Assembly (NCBI RefSeq): GCF_000001735.4
Contig: NC_003070.9
Location: 9,734,001-9,798,000 of the forward strand
Direction of reading: 5' to 3'
Source of the DNA: Arabidopsis thaliana
Taxonomy: Eukaryota; Streptophyta; Magnoliopsida; Brassicales; Brassicaceae
DNA length: 64,000 nt
The notes under the pieces were generated by a model. That model was not told where the DNA came from. It searched no databases and was given only the letters and a program-made list of their open reading frames with translations. Positions 1-13,787 of this stretch are shown piece after piece; within the stretch, counting starts at the first letter, position 1; each line of letters opens with the position of its first letter. Position numbers and translations under genes: made by a program.

Positions 1-3000
1 TCTCTGCCTCCGATGCGTTTTCATTGCCATACTTAATGTTTTCGTATATGGTTGTTGAAAAGAGAGCCGGTTCTTGTTGAACTAGCGCTAGCTTCTTGCG
101 CAAGCTACGTAAGTTTAGGGTTTTTATGTCTTGCCCATCGATGCAAAGATTGCCGTTGCTCGGATCGTAGAATCTCATGATCAGTCCGATCACCGTGCTC
201 TTTCCCGAACCACTAGGTCCTACGACCGCAAGACTTTTCCCGGCTGAAACTCGGAGGTTTAGGTTTTTGAAAATGTCAATTTCGGGTCTTGTGGGATACA
301 CAAAACTCACGTTTCTAAACTCTATATCTCCTTTGACTTGACTAACCATTCTTGAGTTAGGCTGGTCTGGAGATATCTTGGTCTCTCTATGTAAAACCCT
401 GAAAACTGACCCGAGTGCTTGCGTGCCCTTCACGATATCTGGGGTCAAAGCAAGCGTTTCCGAAACTGAGAAAGCTGTGACGATCAACACCATGAAGGAT
501 TTGATACTATCCCCAAAATTCGTCTCCTTATGATTGATCAAAACCGATACGTACCAGAGACCAAGAGCGTAGGAACAGAACGCAAGAAACTGAGACAAAC
601 CGTATCCAAATCCAGAGATATGACCTCTGACAAAGGCATTCTTGGTGGGCTTGCTTAGCTCACAAGTAAACTGTTCCGAGATCTGCTTTTCGGCACCATA
701 TGCAGCGACAGTTCTTATATTTGCAATCGCTTCACGTGCCACTGAAGTTGCCCTAGAGTAAGCTCTTGTGTAATCTCCTCCAAAGCCTTTTAAAAATAGT
801 TGCTGCAAAATGTCATATTCAAGCTTATTCAGTTTCAAGATTCAAAATATGGTTGAGAGGATTTTTTTTATTTTGAGTTACCTCGGTAAGTGAAGCCGCA
901 ATGAGAAGAGGGAAACAAGCCGTTACCACAGCTGCAACACGCCAACTATAGAAAAAGGCAAGTGCCAATGCAGTGACTGTAAGAGACAAGTTTTGGACTA
1001 TTGTCGAGAGGCGATCCGCTAGAGCACTCCTCACCAAAGTTGCATCAGCAGCTAAGATTGAAGTAAGTGAGCCAGTGTTGTTCTCATCCAGATCAAACCA
1101 TCCAATCTCATTTGAAAGAATCGCTGCAATTGTCGTAAAGATAGTAAGATACACATTAATTCAAGAATCAAATCGATCTTAGAACAGAGCATTAAACAGA
1201 GCAATTGTTTAATTTTTTGTGTTTACCTGAGAACAAGGATAAGCGAACCCTAGAAGTAAGACGCTCTCCCATTAGTGTATAGAAGTAATGTTGGAGAAGA
1301 TATATAGGTGCAGTTACTATTCCAGCTCCAGCAAAGATAATAGCTACCTTTTCTACGTCGCGCTTGATCACATTAGGAAAAGGCGAATAAAATGCAGTTA
1401 ACACATAAGCAATCCCCATAGAGAACAATGGAGTTTGTGCTCCAGCAAGTACTGCACCAATGGAGCCAAGTAATGCATATGGCCATTCTGGAGAATTCAA
1501 CTTTATAAGTTCCCATATCATCGAAGAAGAGCTAAAGTCTTTTTTGGAATCATCATTTTTAGTCTTCTCTTGGTCTACCCTGAAGCTTGAAGTCCTCCTT
1601 GAGCTAGAAACTCTTCTTGAACTAGAAGATCCAGCTTGAGATTTACAAGTTTCAGACATAATTGATCTCGAGTTTTCTTGAGGTTCTGTCTCTTGGCAAT
1701 TGACAAGAGTCGCATAATCTCCTCCTCTTAACATGAGTTCTGAGTGGCTTCCGGTTTCCCTAACTTGACCATCTCTCAAGACAACAATCTTGTCAACATT
1801 TCGAATGGTGGATAATCTATGTGCAACGACGATTGTTGTTCTTTTTTCCATGACATTGTCAAGTGCTTGCTGAACAATCTTCTCTGATTCGGCATCAAGA
1901 GCGCTTGTTGCTTCATCTAAAAGTAATATCTTTGGATTTCTTAGAACTGCTCGAGCAATTGCAATCCTCTGTTTCTGTCCTCCTGAGAGTTGAGTTCCTC
2001 CTTCTCCAACCTATTTATAATGGTTTGATAAATAATGATCAAGTGGAAATATGAGAAGATATGAGTATGGAAATTTGGAGAATGTACCTGAGTATTGTAA
2101 CCATTAGGTAATGATTTAATGAAAGAATCAGCATTAGCTGCTTTAGCAGCTTCTATGATCTGATCCATATTCGCATTCTCTTTACCTAAAAGAATATTGG
2201 AAGCTATTGTTGTGGCGAATAATGCTGGTTCTTGACTCACTAATCCAAGCTGTTCTCTAAACCATTTAAGCTTTAGGCTCTTGATGTCATTTCCATCTAA
2301 GAGAATCTCCCCTGAGTTAGGTTCATAGAAACGTTGAACCATTGATATGATTGTGCTTTTCCCTGAACCACTTGGACCGACAAATGCAAAAGTCTTGCCT
2401 GACCGTATTGTGAAACTAAGATTCTCAAAAACCATGTTTGGTCTAGAAGGATATGCGAAAGACACTTTTTGAAACTCAATCCTCCCAGCTACATTTTGCA
2501 ATGTTGTTCCCTCGTCTAATCTTTGAGAACTTTCAGAATTGTTGTTCCCTATCATTCTGAATATGTTTGCAGCAGCAACTCTACCCTTAGCAATCGCGGA
2601 TAAGCTAGGTGCGGCTTGACCTAAGGCGCTGCAAATGCAATTGAATCATTCAGTTTGATGATATATCTAGCAAAATTTCTCGGATTTATAAGACTTACAA
2701 TCCACTGAAAATGACATTGAGGATGGTTGTGAAGGCTTTTGCACCATTGGTTTTGCCGTGGCGTACAAGAAGACTTGCATACCACAAAAGCAAAGCCCAA
2801 GCACAGAACAAGAGGCTATATGTTAATCCAACTCCTAAACCTTTAGCAAGACCGCTCCTTTTACCGAGTTTCAGAGCTTTCTTGAGAGAATTTGAGTAAG
2901 ATTTTACAGCTTTCTCTTCTCCTACAAAAGCATACACTGTTCTCACCTGTGACATAACCTGAAGATCCATAGAATTGTGTTTTTCAGGATCAAATTAAAA

Positions 3001-4129
3001 GAATTGTGTTTGCTTTCACATTTTGCAAAAGTATTTTCTTGAAAACTAAAATATGTTTTGTTATGTGATTTCTTTTGTGAGACTTTCTTCACACGTAAAT
3101 GCAGAAAGTAGTTTATGAGAAAATCTCAGTCATAGTGTATAAACAAACCTCTTCTGCGACTTTTCCTGCATCAGCATAAGCAGTCTCACTCTTCTCTGAG
3201 ATTGTAGACATGACTATAGCATACCCTCCTCCTGCAATAGCTATCAGTGGAACCACTCCTAACGTGAGCAGCGTTAGTTGCCATACCGACAAAAAACCAA
3301 TGACAAATCCCGCTATAAACTGAGATAGATACCGCAAAACATGGTCGGTCTGAAACAGAACAAAACATTATAATGAATCCATATAGTAGTATGAATGAAT
3401 TCATATATTAGTAAAAGTACCTTATCGCCAATTGCATCTTGAACCAAGATAGCATCGCTTGATATGTGAAAAATGAGATTTGAATCTCTAGCTTCAGTAT
3501 CAAAGAAAGTAATGTCTTTTGCTAATATCGATTTGAGATAATTTATACGCAATCGTGCTGTTTGTCTTTCCCCTGTTTGCATCCAACAAGAAACTCCTGC
3601 CAATAATAAACCATCCCAACTAAAAACATTAAAAACAGATAAAAGTTTATAACATTATAAAAACATATCACCAATGTACATGGAAACGTACCGATCCAAG
3701 CTGATACAAAATTGACCAATCCTAAGTAGACCAAGTACAGAGCATTCTTGAAAAGACAAAGCACCGAATTGTTATGAACTTGTGATTTTCATTTCATGAA
3801 AAGACAAAGCATTCTTGAATATAAAGATTTTCAATGACAGCGGTTTCTGAACAAACCTGTGAAACGCGGGAAGATATGGCTTTAGGATCTGTAGAAAGAT
3901 TTCCAAGAGAATCTAGCATTTTTCCGAAGAACACGAAGAAGAGAGGAAGCGTAGCGCCATGTATACACGCACCTAAACCTCCTAGCAACATGAGAAAGTA
4001 ATCAAGTTTATCTGCTGCGCTAAACAAACCCATCAATGACACTGATTCCTTCTTTATATTTTTCTTCTCCTCCTTTGCTTCCGTCTCGGCTTGGATGTTT
4101 CCATTAGAGGATCTTTCTGTGTTATCCAT
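1..4129 (-). CDS. ABCB13: ABC transporter B family, full-size P-glycoprotein ABCB13 (3' end outside window)
   Basis: Full-size ABC exporter of the plasma-membrane P-glycoprotein/MDR type, arranged TMD-NBD-TMD-NBD. Exons on the minus strand: 4129-3857, 3746-3692, 3596-3421, 3349-3149, 2958-2699, 2628-2088, 2010-1227, 1123-882 and 802 to beyond base 1. All junctions are GT-AG and the phases close. The start is the ATG at 4129, matching the paralogue ABCB14; another in-frame ATG lies two codons upstream. Visible motifs are Walker [10 protein letters not shown] in NBD1 (about 2355-2380), signature LSGGQ and Walker [12 protein letters not shown] in exon 7, and a second Walker A near 190-215. The window ends before the NBD2 signature. 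Splice sites and protein are nearly the same as in ABCB14 at 29436-33917, in opposite orientation. Relatives transport auxin or organic anions; the substrate cannot be read from the sequence. Assignment to ABCB13 rather than another close paralogue rests on recalled gene order. Confidence 0.93.
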
Positions 4130-6739
4130 TGTCACTGAACACTGAGATCAAAAACAGAGAGGTACTTGAGAGCGTAGTAGATAAGCAGAGAGAAATTTAG
4201 GGTGTTGAGTTTCTTGTGAGGAAAGCTAAGGAAAAAGGGTAAAGTGGGAATTATGAAATAGAGACATCTCCCTCGCTTATTTAATGTAAAGTGTTAACAC
4301 TCAAGTCTAATCTTACCTAAAAAAGCGATTGCTCTAACTGTTTTTGACAACTCGTAGTTAAAGCTTTCCCATAATCTTATTAATGGAGAACCTATATACG
4401 TATATCTGGTTTTACACATCAGTGTGGAGCTGCTCACTTTGTATCATGAGTGTAAACGTTTTCATCATGTTTAATTTTAGGGTGAAAGGATACGTAGACA
4501 ATTGGTAGTTATTGATAAAATTGATCCCTACTACTCTGACATGCACAATAGAATATGTTTAATTTGATAAGAGTATAACGCATAGTTGAGATATATATAT
4601 GTAAAACTTATGGTGAATGTTTTTTACGTGACGCTAGAAATGAATATGAAAAGAATATTGCATGGTAGGTTTGAGGAACAAATCGTTGTCAAACTTGTTA
4701 TTATCGTCTTTAAGTAATGATACTACGTGTACGAAAGCAATACGCGGCTGTTTTTCATCCATGAAACTTTATAAATCTTGAATATTTATTCATGTGTACT
4801 GGTTGTTAGAGAAATAAATTGGTAAATATGTTTGAGCTGTCACAAAGCTATATCCACAGTTTTTGTGATGATTTGATCAACATATTACTCTCGAGACGAT
4901 TTGCGGTTTGATGTAATATTACAATGTTTGATCAATTAATTGATCAAAGACAAAGCGCAAAGACGAAAATTCCGGTGAACAATGTTTACGAAAAACTCGA
5001 ATTTCAGAATTTACAGCTTTTGGAATGGGCAAAAATTACAAAATTAAAACGAAAATCAAATTTTATCGAGCTTGTATTTGGAGACAAAGTTTTTGTTTAT
5101 ATGCTGTCGTCCATTTGTTAGGGTTTTACGACAAGGCATGTCTTTGGAAAGAACCTGATTATTGAAAAAAGGAGTAACATCAACACCGACAAGGTTTGTG
5201 GTTATTTTGCTGATTATGAAAACCCTATTTGTTGTTAAATTCCTAAATCTTCGTGAAACTCATGTTAAATGTCGTACTTGAGGAAGGACAATCATGGTCT
5301 TAAGCTTTTTTCTTGTGTATCACAAATCGTAGTAATCAATTATTGAAAAAAAACTTTAAAGCCCATTACCAGAATTTAGGCCCATAAATAATAACCAACA
5401 CAAATTGTGTCAATCAATTCTTGACCCAATTTTTTTTTGTATATTCATGATGTTCTTTCCTATTAAAAATAACAAATTTATGATCATATAGGTTTGCACA
5501 AAAAAAAAATGATCATATAGGATAGATATCTTGGTGATAAAATTTTCGGGTAGCTTGTATGTTTTATGTTTTGTCTTGTCATTCTGACTATGAATCAGCT
5601 GGATTATTTTTTTAAAAAATCATTTCTGACATGTGCAAAGAGATAAGAGCAATAATAAAAAAAAAATGTGTGTGAGTATGTACAAATTTATAAAGTGAGA
5701 GAATGTTAGCCAAACCTTGCACATAGCCAGACTTAAGAGTGTAAACTGTTACAAACTTACAGCAAATTCAACTGACTTTTTGTCTGAAATTTTCCTCGGA
5801 TTCAACCTCAAATCATCCTTAGATTGATTAGTTTGTTGTTAAATGTTGAAATGGCATAACAATAATTGTAAAGTTCCAACTGTTTTTAACTTTTAAGAGT
5901 CTTTGTCATGATTTACGGATTTAGCGTCCCAATACAAGAGGTTTGTTGAAAATGGACCCAACACAAAGAGTCACATGCATGTAGTTATTGATACAGTGAA
6001 GAGCGAACACAGCCCATATACTATTCTTCTATGAACACTATAGCTACTCAAGATAATTTTTTCTGTGTAATCAAAAAGCAGAAAACAAGAAAACGAGTAC
6101 AGCTGAGCAGGTTTTATCATTGAATCCTATGAGTGAAAGCGACTTAAATAGAAAGAGTACTGCATTCTTTGTTCATACCTAAAAATCACTAAAATTCTAA
6201 CCGCGTTATAGAATTAGCAATTACTCTCGTATGGTATGGATGCATTTAATACTCTTCCTTGCAAGTTTGAATTTATTATTCTCTTGTAAACAATACTTTA
6301 AATTTAGTTTCATTTGTCTATATGACTAAAATTTTAAATTCAAATTGACATATTCTTTAAATATGTATATTTTTGTACATGATGTTACCATCCGTCGACA
6401 GTAATGACGTTCGTTATCACACATTCACACTGAATTTTAATTTAAGCAAATCACAAAACCCTATTTATTATGATTTTGCTACACACGAAATCTACTGATA
6501 ATTTGATGTTTGATTTCATTCACTATCCCGTCAATAAAATCACACGCAAACAAAAGTAAGGTCAACACTTATATCAGCATCGTTAATGTTAATATGTATA
6601 GGTGTCTAAGCTCCCAACTACACACCACATTGCATTTAATACGCACAACACACACACCTCAAAGTCATTTTGCTTTTAAATACAAACAAGATCTTCAACA
6701 AGCAAAAGAGTAATTGAACAAAAGAAAGAAAAACTGATA
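4130..6739. other. Intergenic region between divergent ABCB13 and LTPG1
   Basis: 2.6 kb of AT-rich DNA between two divergently transcribed genes, so it must hold both promoters. The longest reading frame (4924-5121) has no recognisable family and looks like chance. I see no tRNA, transposon protein remnant or long repeat here. The ABCB13 core promoter is probably within the first few hundred bases, but no TATA box was assigned with confidence. Confidence 0.6.
6674..6683 (+). promoter_or_regulatory. TATA-like element of LTPG1
   Basis: The sequence TTTTAAATAC lies about 57-66 bases upstream of the LTPG1 ATG. That spacing suits a plant TATA box followed by a short leader. The leader is A-rich and contains no ATG. 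Motif and position only; the transcription start is not observed. Confidence 0.4.
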
Positions 6740-7991
6740 ATGAAGGGTCTTCATCTCCACCTCGTCCTAGTCACCATGACGATCGTTGCCTCCATCGCCG
6801 CCGCTGCACCGGCTGCTCCCGGAGGAGCTCTGGCTGATGAATGCAACCAGGATTTTCAAAAGGTGACTTTGTGTTTGGACTTTGCGACCGGGAAGGCAAC
6901 AATTCCGTCTAAGAAGTGTTGTGACGCTGTTGAAGATATCAAAGAAAGAGATCCAAAGTGTTTGTGTTTCGTTATACAACAAGCGAAGACAGGAGGACAA
7001 GCCTTGAAGGATCTTGGTGTTCAAGAAGACAAACTCATTCAACTCCCAACTTCTTGTCAGCTCCACAACGCTAGCATTACCAACTGTCCAAGTACGTTTC
7101 TCGTTAATTTCTTTTAGTTCATATATGCTGTAATCTTTATCGATCTGCTTTTGCTATCTTTCATGTGTCTTAGTGTCTATTGCATGCAAGTTAGTCTGAT
7201 ATTTGAGGCTACTTAGAGAAATAGATTTTTGGTTTGACGATTACAGAATGAGCAATAATAATACATGCCTAGAAACAACAAAGAGAAGAATAATAACTAA
7301 GTACGATTTTGTTTAAAACTAGTAAACTACTATGATATAGGTTTTTTTTTACTTATTTTTACTTTAGTAATGAAATCACATTTTTAAGATAAATGGAGCA
7401 ATGGCCCACGAATGCATGCTTTCATGAGTTTTGTAAGTTTTAGTATTCCAAGGTGATTGGATTTTATTTTATCTTTTTGGCTGTTAATGAGTTTTCTAAT
7501 TAAATCGAGTAATCAATAATTTAATTTCATTTGTCATAACTATATACAAAAATTATTTTTCGAGTGGAGAACAAGAAACCAACCAGTAACCATATTACCA
7601 TATACTCCGCTAGAAATACTTTAATGCGACAGGTGCCTCGGGTTGCCACTATTATCTACAGAGAATCGCATTTAATTCGTAGCACATTTATAGTTGTAAC
7701 CTAACTTTCCCACAGCTAATTTGTTACAACAACTAATCAATTCAATGTGACAAATGAACAGAGCTTCTAGGGATTTCACCTAGCTCGCCAGACGCAGCCG
7801 TATTCACAAACAATGCCACAACAACACCGGTGGCACCAGCAGGAAAGTCTCCGGCAACTCCAGCTACGTCCACGGATAAGGGAGGATCAGCTTCAGCAAA
7901 GGATGGTCACGCAGTCGTTGCTCTAGCCGTCGCTTTGATGGCCGTCTCCTTTGTCTTGACCTTGCCTAGACATGTCACATTAGGGATGTAA
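6740..7991 (+). CDS. LTPG1: GPI-anchored non-specific lipid transfer protein LTPG1
   Basis: Two exons, 6740-7091 and 7762-7991, encode 193 residues, as expected for Arabidopsis LTPG1. An N-terminal signal peptide (about 1-32, Ala-rich after a hydrophobic core) is followed by the eight-cysteine LTP fold in the order C, C, CC, CxC, C, C (the first near DECNQ, the CC in KKCCD, the CxC in KCLCF). A Pro/Ala/Thr/Ser-rich linker then leads to a hydrophobic C-terminal tail (AVVALAVALMAVSFVL), the expected GPI-attachment signal. The mature protein should sit on the outer face of the plasma membrane. Established knowledge for LTPG1 is binding and export of cuticular lipids in the epidermis. The 670 bp intron is AT-rich and splits the codon after the last cysteine. 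The protein class is certain; the exact paralogue rests on length and recalled gene order. Confidence 0.93.
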
Positions 7992-8358
7992 TCTTTTCTT
8001 ATGAAGTTGGTTGGTGCTTTTGTTTTTGTCCCTTTTGTTTCAAAACTTATCTTTCAAGTGTGTTTCTTTGTTCGGACATTTGTTGTAATGAGTCAACTTC
8101 CCACTCAAATCTGATATCTCTCCGCAAATGAGTAAATTTATGCTATTTCATTTTCCATTATTCATTTGACATGCTAATCATAACAACTTATTTGGTCGAA
8201 AACTAAACTTTCAAATAGTCAAGAAGGTGTAGATACCGACTTTTAGAACCTTGAATTTTATCTTACAACCTATGCTCCTTAAGTACGTTATCAAATGTAC
8301 AAAATCCAAAAACCATAATTAAACCTCAGCCAATCCCAAGTCCTAAAAGAGAAGAGGT
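7992..8358. other. Short convergent intergenic region (LTPG1 and ECT9 3' ends)
   Basis: About 370 bases between the stop codons of two convergent genes. It probably consists almost entirely of 3' UTRs and polyadenylation signals of LTPG1 and ECT9. No other feature was seen. Confidence 0.6.
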
Positions 8359-11300
8359 CTATTTGGGTCTGTGTTGCAAGGCCAAAGCCTCTGCAAAGTG
8401 CTTGGACATTTCCCTTACAAAATCGTCGTGGAGAGAATATGTTGGAGCAGAGGTTGCAGAAAGTGCGAGCGATTCAAGAACAGCACGTTGTCTGGCTTTT
8501 CTGTCTTGGATAGCTATCTGTCGCTCTTCGTAGAAGTTAAAGTCGTCGAGGATCGAAGAACGCATCTCACAGCTGATGAATATATCTAACATCTCTATAC
8601 CTTTTTCCAGTCCCACCTGCAGATATAAACACACAAATACTATTTCATATCTTAACATCTCTATGTTCATAGTAAGATCTTGAATATGTTTCTTCGAAAA
8701 TAAACAAATTTTACTAGAAGCATTTTTTGTTTTCAAAGAAGACATGTTCCACATTAGAGAGATCCATGTAGAGTGGAGAGATAACTGCCCTTATGTGTAA
8801 TCATAGAAGATTCAAAAGGAGCATCAATACCAATGTGCAGTAACAGCTCAGTTTCATTATCAATGCACTTTGAGAATAAAAATATGATTCACCATTGTCA
8901 AATCTATATGCATATTCAACCATTTGAAGGAGCCTCAAGAAACGAATGCGGAAGAGAAGAAGAGTTTAGTTTACCTCTTGGGTGTCTCTACTGTTAGTGA
9001 CAGGCTTATTGTCATTGCTTTCAATTATGATGTGACGAAAGAGACTGTTAGGAACATCTTTGACAATAAGCCATTGGACCGGGAAGTGTCCTGACCATCT
9101 ATCCTGTTGCCAGTACTCTACACTTGTGTTGAAGTCAACCGGTCCAACCATCTCAGCAACTCCACAAAACTGTGAACTGGCATTTACCTGAAATCAAGTT
9201 TTTGAGCCCTTTTTCTATTATGAGTTTCAGATCCAAACCAAAGCGATAAAAAAAAAACATTAACAGTATCATCTCAGTGGATTGAAGTATAGACACACAG
9301 ATATAGCATGAGATGAATTGATGTGATGCCGGTTAATCTAGGAAGACAAAGGCCTGACAATGCAGTTTCATGGTTGAATAAACAAGCAAGTGTATATATC
9401 TTCCAAGCAAGGTATCAGTCTGAACACTCAGAGCTTCCAACAAGTTTTGATTTGTAATGAAGAAAAATAGGCGATTTACCGAAAACAAGAGAAAGACTGG
9501 GCATGCCACGTCCTTTTTCTTTGCTTCACGATAGGCAGCATCCAACTTTTTGTTTCCATTTTTAGTGCTTGCCCAAACACAATGCTTTATGCTCTTGTGG
9601 ACATTATCCTCGCTATATGACTTAATAACGAAGAACTTTGCGTCCCTGAATTGGGAGAGCAATTCTTGCTGACAAAAACGATCAACGCGATCATAAGAGA
9701 TCATTTTACTTTTACTGTTTAGCCTGGATGCTCTCGGACCTCTGTTACTCTCGGTAAGCATATCAAGCATGGCAGGGCAGTGGCTGAAGTCATTGTAGCT
9801 TTCACTTCTTGCTTCATCAAGTGGTGGCAAGTTATAATCATTCTCCCAAGTTGGGCTAGAAGAAGAAGCAGAGAAAGGGCTTCTTTTGCATTGAGCATAT
9901 GCTTGCTCTCTGTAACTTAAGTTTGCAGCAGATTCAAAAGCATCATGCAAACCTCCATGTGCTGGACCCTGCATAGATTTCATCAATCAGATCTACATAG
10001 AAATTCTATGTACTTTGTCCGTTAAAAGAGGTAGAGGTAGTGATTACAGAAACAAACCATATTAAAATCATTTGCCAGCAATTCTGCTGAACCAAGGTGT
10101 CTCATACATGGTCTGGTAGATGCCAATGGAGGAAACATGTTTTCTCCACTGAAGGGGTTGAGATTCATACCCCTAGGTTCTCCATATATATTATCTCTTA
10201 AGACAGAATTTCCCCTAGCGCGCATCATATTATCAATCTCACTACTGTTTCTCTCATTCACATGCCTATCAAAATGTCTAGAGTTCGCCTGAAACATGTG
10301 AAACTCCGGAGAAAGATGAATATCTTCAGGGGTTGGATACTGCTGATTTGATAAGTGAAAAGGAACGAAATATCTTGAATCATCAGCATAGAGGTCGCCA
10401 TAATGCTGCAGTGATGATTGATTTCTGGTAGAAAGAGATGACCTCTGAAAATCTGATGGTACACCATTACTATGGTAAAACATTTCATTTATCATGCCCT
10501 ATATCAATTTAATAAGAGATAGGAAATAAATGAACACATCATGAATATCAGAAATCAAAATCAAGTAGTGTGGAAGGCGTAGATTAGATGATTTACGCAC
10601 AGGAGAGACTTTGTCAAAGCTAGGAACATCCGAGTGTGAGTGGTTCGACCTTGGAGTATCAGCTGCATATTCATTGAGAGAACGACGACATTAAAGAGCA
10701 ACAAGGAAATTTCAAAACAGTACTACAATAACAGCTAAGAAGCAATAAAATCCACAATTTTGGTCACAAGACAAACATGGCGAAGCAGAAATAAAAAAAG
10801 TGGTAAAGATTTTCATGGGTATGCGGCAATGTTTCCTCTAGTGCACATATGAGAATAATCCAAAACAAAGATAACAATTTGGAATAGTCCACATAAGTAG
10901 GTGGACTTCATTATAAGAAAGAATAATCAGTTCTCTTGGTTTAAGAACATAAAACAACAGTAGCTTTTTCTTCTCCAAAAACCAAAATCAAGTTGCAAAT
11001 GAAAATGCCAAAATACCAGAGAGAAAACAAAACAAAGGTCACAAACCAGCAGAAGATTAGTTGTAACCACTAAACTACAGCTAAAATACAATAGAACTGA
11101 TTAGGAAAGGATCATATAGATCTAACCTCCAATGTGAAATGATTCTGTGCCCTGTCCACAAAAAGGGCGACTGCTAACTATGTCCTGTAAAATCATAACA
11201 CAATGTGTCATATTGGTGCTAGCTTACATTATATGACACAAGCAATTCCACTAATCACTCACCTGATCTTGGAGAACACTCTGGTCAGTATTTAGGCCCG

Positions 11301-11648
11301 TAAATGAACCTAAAAAATCCATAAAAAGCAGACAGACACAACCACCATAAGTAAAAAGCTAAACATGAGAGAATAATCATAGGATCAAGGTGAAGTGGAA
11401 GAATCTAACAAAGCCTAGTAAGTGAGAGAATCCCAAAAAGGTTAAGGCTTTACGAGAAATTACAACAAGAGTGGGCAAAATTCATCAACAGACAACGTAA
11501 TCTCTTCGTTAGAGTGACGAAACAATAAAACCCACGAAAATAAAACGAAAAAGGTTCAACATTTATCATTTTTAAAGAGAAGCAAGCGAGGCTTACCAGT
11601 AGTAGTAGTAGGAGGAAACCAGTCGGTGCTTCGGTAAGAAGCGGCCAT
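8359..11648 (-). CDS. ECT9: YTH-domain m6A RNA reader, ECT9
   Basis: Eight exons on the minus strand: 11648-11597, 11309-11263, 11184-11127, 10662-10601, 10498-10058, 9968-9480, 9187-8975 and 8616-8359. They encode 539 residues with all phases closing. The first ~325 residues are low-complexity, rich in Ser/Asn/Tyr and disordered-looking. The YTH domain runs from about 330 to 465, beginning [18 protein letters not shown]. The aromatic cage that holds N6-methyladenine is present: Trp352 (CVWAST), Trp409 and Trp414 (YWQQDRWSG). Established knowledge: plant ECT proteins bind m6A in mRNA in the cytoplasm and affect mRNA stability and organ growth. The donor of exon 4 has to be the GTGCGT site; the alternative four bases downstream gives an immediate stop. 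Convergent with LTPG1. Family certain; ECT9 from gene order and length. Confidence 0.92.
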
Positions 11649-12920
11649 AGAAAAAATCAGCCAATCGGAGGCAAAAAGGAAGAGAGACGATAAAGTTAGA
11701 CAAAAGCGAGAATCTCTTTGATACTGAAAGGAAGGTGTTGAGAGAGACTTGAGAGAGGAATTGTCGAATTTTGAGGATTTTGGGAGTGTTTTTGGGTGAC
11801 GCATGGAAATTCGTAATTATTCTTTTAATTAATTGAGTTTTATTTTCTTTAATATGATTAATTAATTAAGTGGATATGAATGCAGGTGAGATAATTTTGT
11901 ATAAATATTAGCCAACCATTTTTAACTGATCGTTAGAAAGAAACCAATGTGGTTTTTACGAAATAATTTTCACTAATTAGAGAGATTATTCAACTATTTA
12001 GAGAATGTAATCTGCCTTTTATTAGTAGTATCCGAAATTTCTAAGAATAAGAAAGGCTTACCTGATTTATATTCTAGTTAAAGAACAAAGAAATTTGTTG
12101 GAACAATCTTGTTGATTTCTGGCTGTTTAACCCAATGCTTTTCTATCCATTTTGTTTATTTTTTTATTCTGATTCATAAGTTTACAAAGATATTGTTTAG
12201 CTTACCAAATCCATAATACATGTTGGGATCCCAAACTACAATGATAATAACGAAATAGAAAAATATATACACATAATGGAGATTGATTCGAAAACTAAGT
12301 AAAGCTTCCATTATATTACTGAAGGTGTAAATGGTTGCCGCGGTTAAATCTGTTTGCAGATATTATTATTTTTTATTTACAATTTATAAATTAAAATTTA
12401 TTATAATATGAACTAAGAAAAATAAATGAAATTTCTCGCAGACCGATCATAAACCGATTTTACATTAAATAAAGTTGGTTTACATTGTATGTCCTAAAAA
12501 TAAAATGAACTAAACCGCTGACGGATTTATCTGTATCTACCGCTGCAACCTACACTCTTTATAAACAAATTTATTATTTTTGACACATCTTATAATCTAA
12601 TTGATTATTTAAAATATTATCTTTTAAATTCTCTAAATCGCACTATATTAAAATATAAAAATTATTTTGTTGGAGAAACAAACCTTAAAAAAGATATATA
12701 AAATTATTTGTTCAAAAAAAATGTTAAATAGAAATTAAAGAAAGAAAAAGAGAAAAAAAAAACAAATTGAGAAGAAAAGAAGAAAAGCAGCGTCGTAGAG
12801 ACGCGAAGTTAAACAACAGGTCAGAGAATAAATAGAAAAACCAAAACCCTTTAGCGTCTCCCAAATCCTCTCAATCCTCTGCTGCTCAATCTCTCATCAT
12901 CGGCATCGCTCTCTCTAAAA
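11649..12920. other. Intergenic region between divergent ECT9 and NTF2B
   Basis: 1.27 kb, very AT-rich (12340-12740 especially), with homopolymer A/T runs. It contains the ECT9 leader, the NTF2B promoter and a purine-rich NTF2B leader near 12720-12900. AATAAATAG around 12825 is a candidate TATA element for NTF2B. No coding sequence, RNA gene or long repeat was recognised. Confidence 0.55.
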
Positions 12921-13787
12921 ATGTCTCAGATGGATCCCGACGCTGTATCTAAGGCCTTCGTCGAACATTACTATTCCACCTTCGACACCAACCGTGTCGG
13001 TCTCGCTGGTCTCTATCAGGAAGCTTCTATGCTCACCTTCGAAGGTCAAAAGATCCAAGGAGTCCAGAGCATCGTCGCTAAGCTCACCTCTCTTCCTTTC
13101 CAGCAGTGCAAGCATCACATCTCCACCGTTGATTGTCAGCCTTCTGGTCCTGCTTCCGGTATGCTCGTTTTCGTCTCCGGTAATCTCCAGCTCGCCGGAG
13201 AAGAACACGCTCTCAAGTTCAGCCAGGTATCTCTCTCTCTTTCTCTTCGATTTCCGATTGATCTATCTTTGTTTGGATTTGTTTGATTTGCTTGTGAGTT
13301 TAGTTATTAGATCGCTAGGGTTTTAGATTAGCTGATGGATCTGTAAATCTGACTCTTTAAAGGATGTAGAATTGCAAATTCGTTGCGACTTGTTATCTGA
13401 TTCGTTTTGAGCTACAATGATCGATGATGTTGTGACTCGTGTATAGCTCATTGATGAAAAACTTTGCATTAGTCTCTGTTTAGTCTCGAAGAACAAGTTT
13501 GGCTCTGAGTTTTGTTGATTAGATTGAAGAGAATTGTTTTCCCTCGCCACAATTGATGGATTTCTTGTCCATGAATGAGATTGAATAAGCTGGTTATGTC
13601 GATGTTATGTATTGTTTGCTTTGTTATCTCTGATCTTTTTTTTGTTTTTTTTGGTATCTTTGATCTTGTTCTAACACAACTACAAAACGTTTGGTTTCAT
13701 TGTGTGCTACAGATGTTTCATTTGATGCCGACGCCACAAGGAAGCTTTTACGTGTTCAACGATATATTCAGGTTGAACTATGCCTGA
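12921..13787 (+). CDS. NTF2B: Nuclear transport factor 2, NTF2B
   Basis: Two exons, 12921-13226 and 13713-13787, encode 126 residues, the usual NTF2 length. The start MSQMDPDAVSKAFVEHYYSTFD and end FYVFNDIFRLNYA are the conserved ends of the NTF2 fold (cone-shaped alpha+beta dimer). Established function: NTF2 binds Ran-GDP and FxFG nucleoporins and carries Ran-GDP into the nucleus, which supports importin-dependent transport. The ATG at 12921 lies in a good context and no upstream in-frame ATG fits the family. Reading through the 486 bp intron gives only a short non-homologous tail, so an intron-retention isoform would lose the C-terminal beta strands. High confidence in product; the A or B paralogue is inferred from position. 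Confidence 0.93.

Noticed and set aside
4924..5121. 65-codon ORF upstream of ABCB13
   Set aside because: No homology pattern, no promoter context and AT-rich chance frame.
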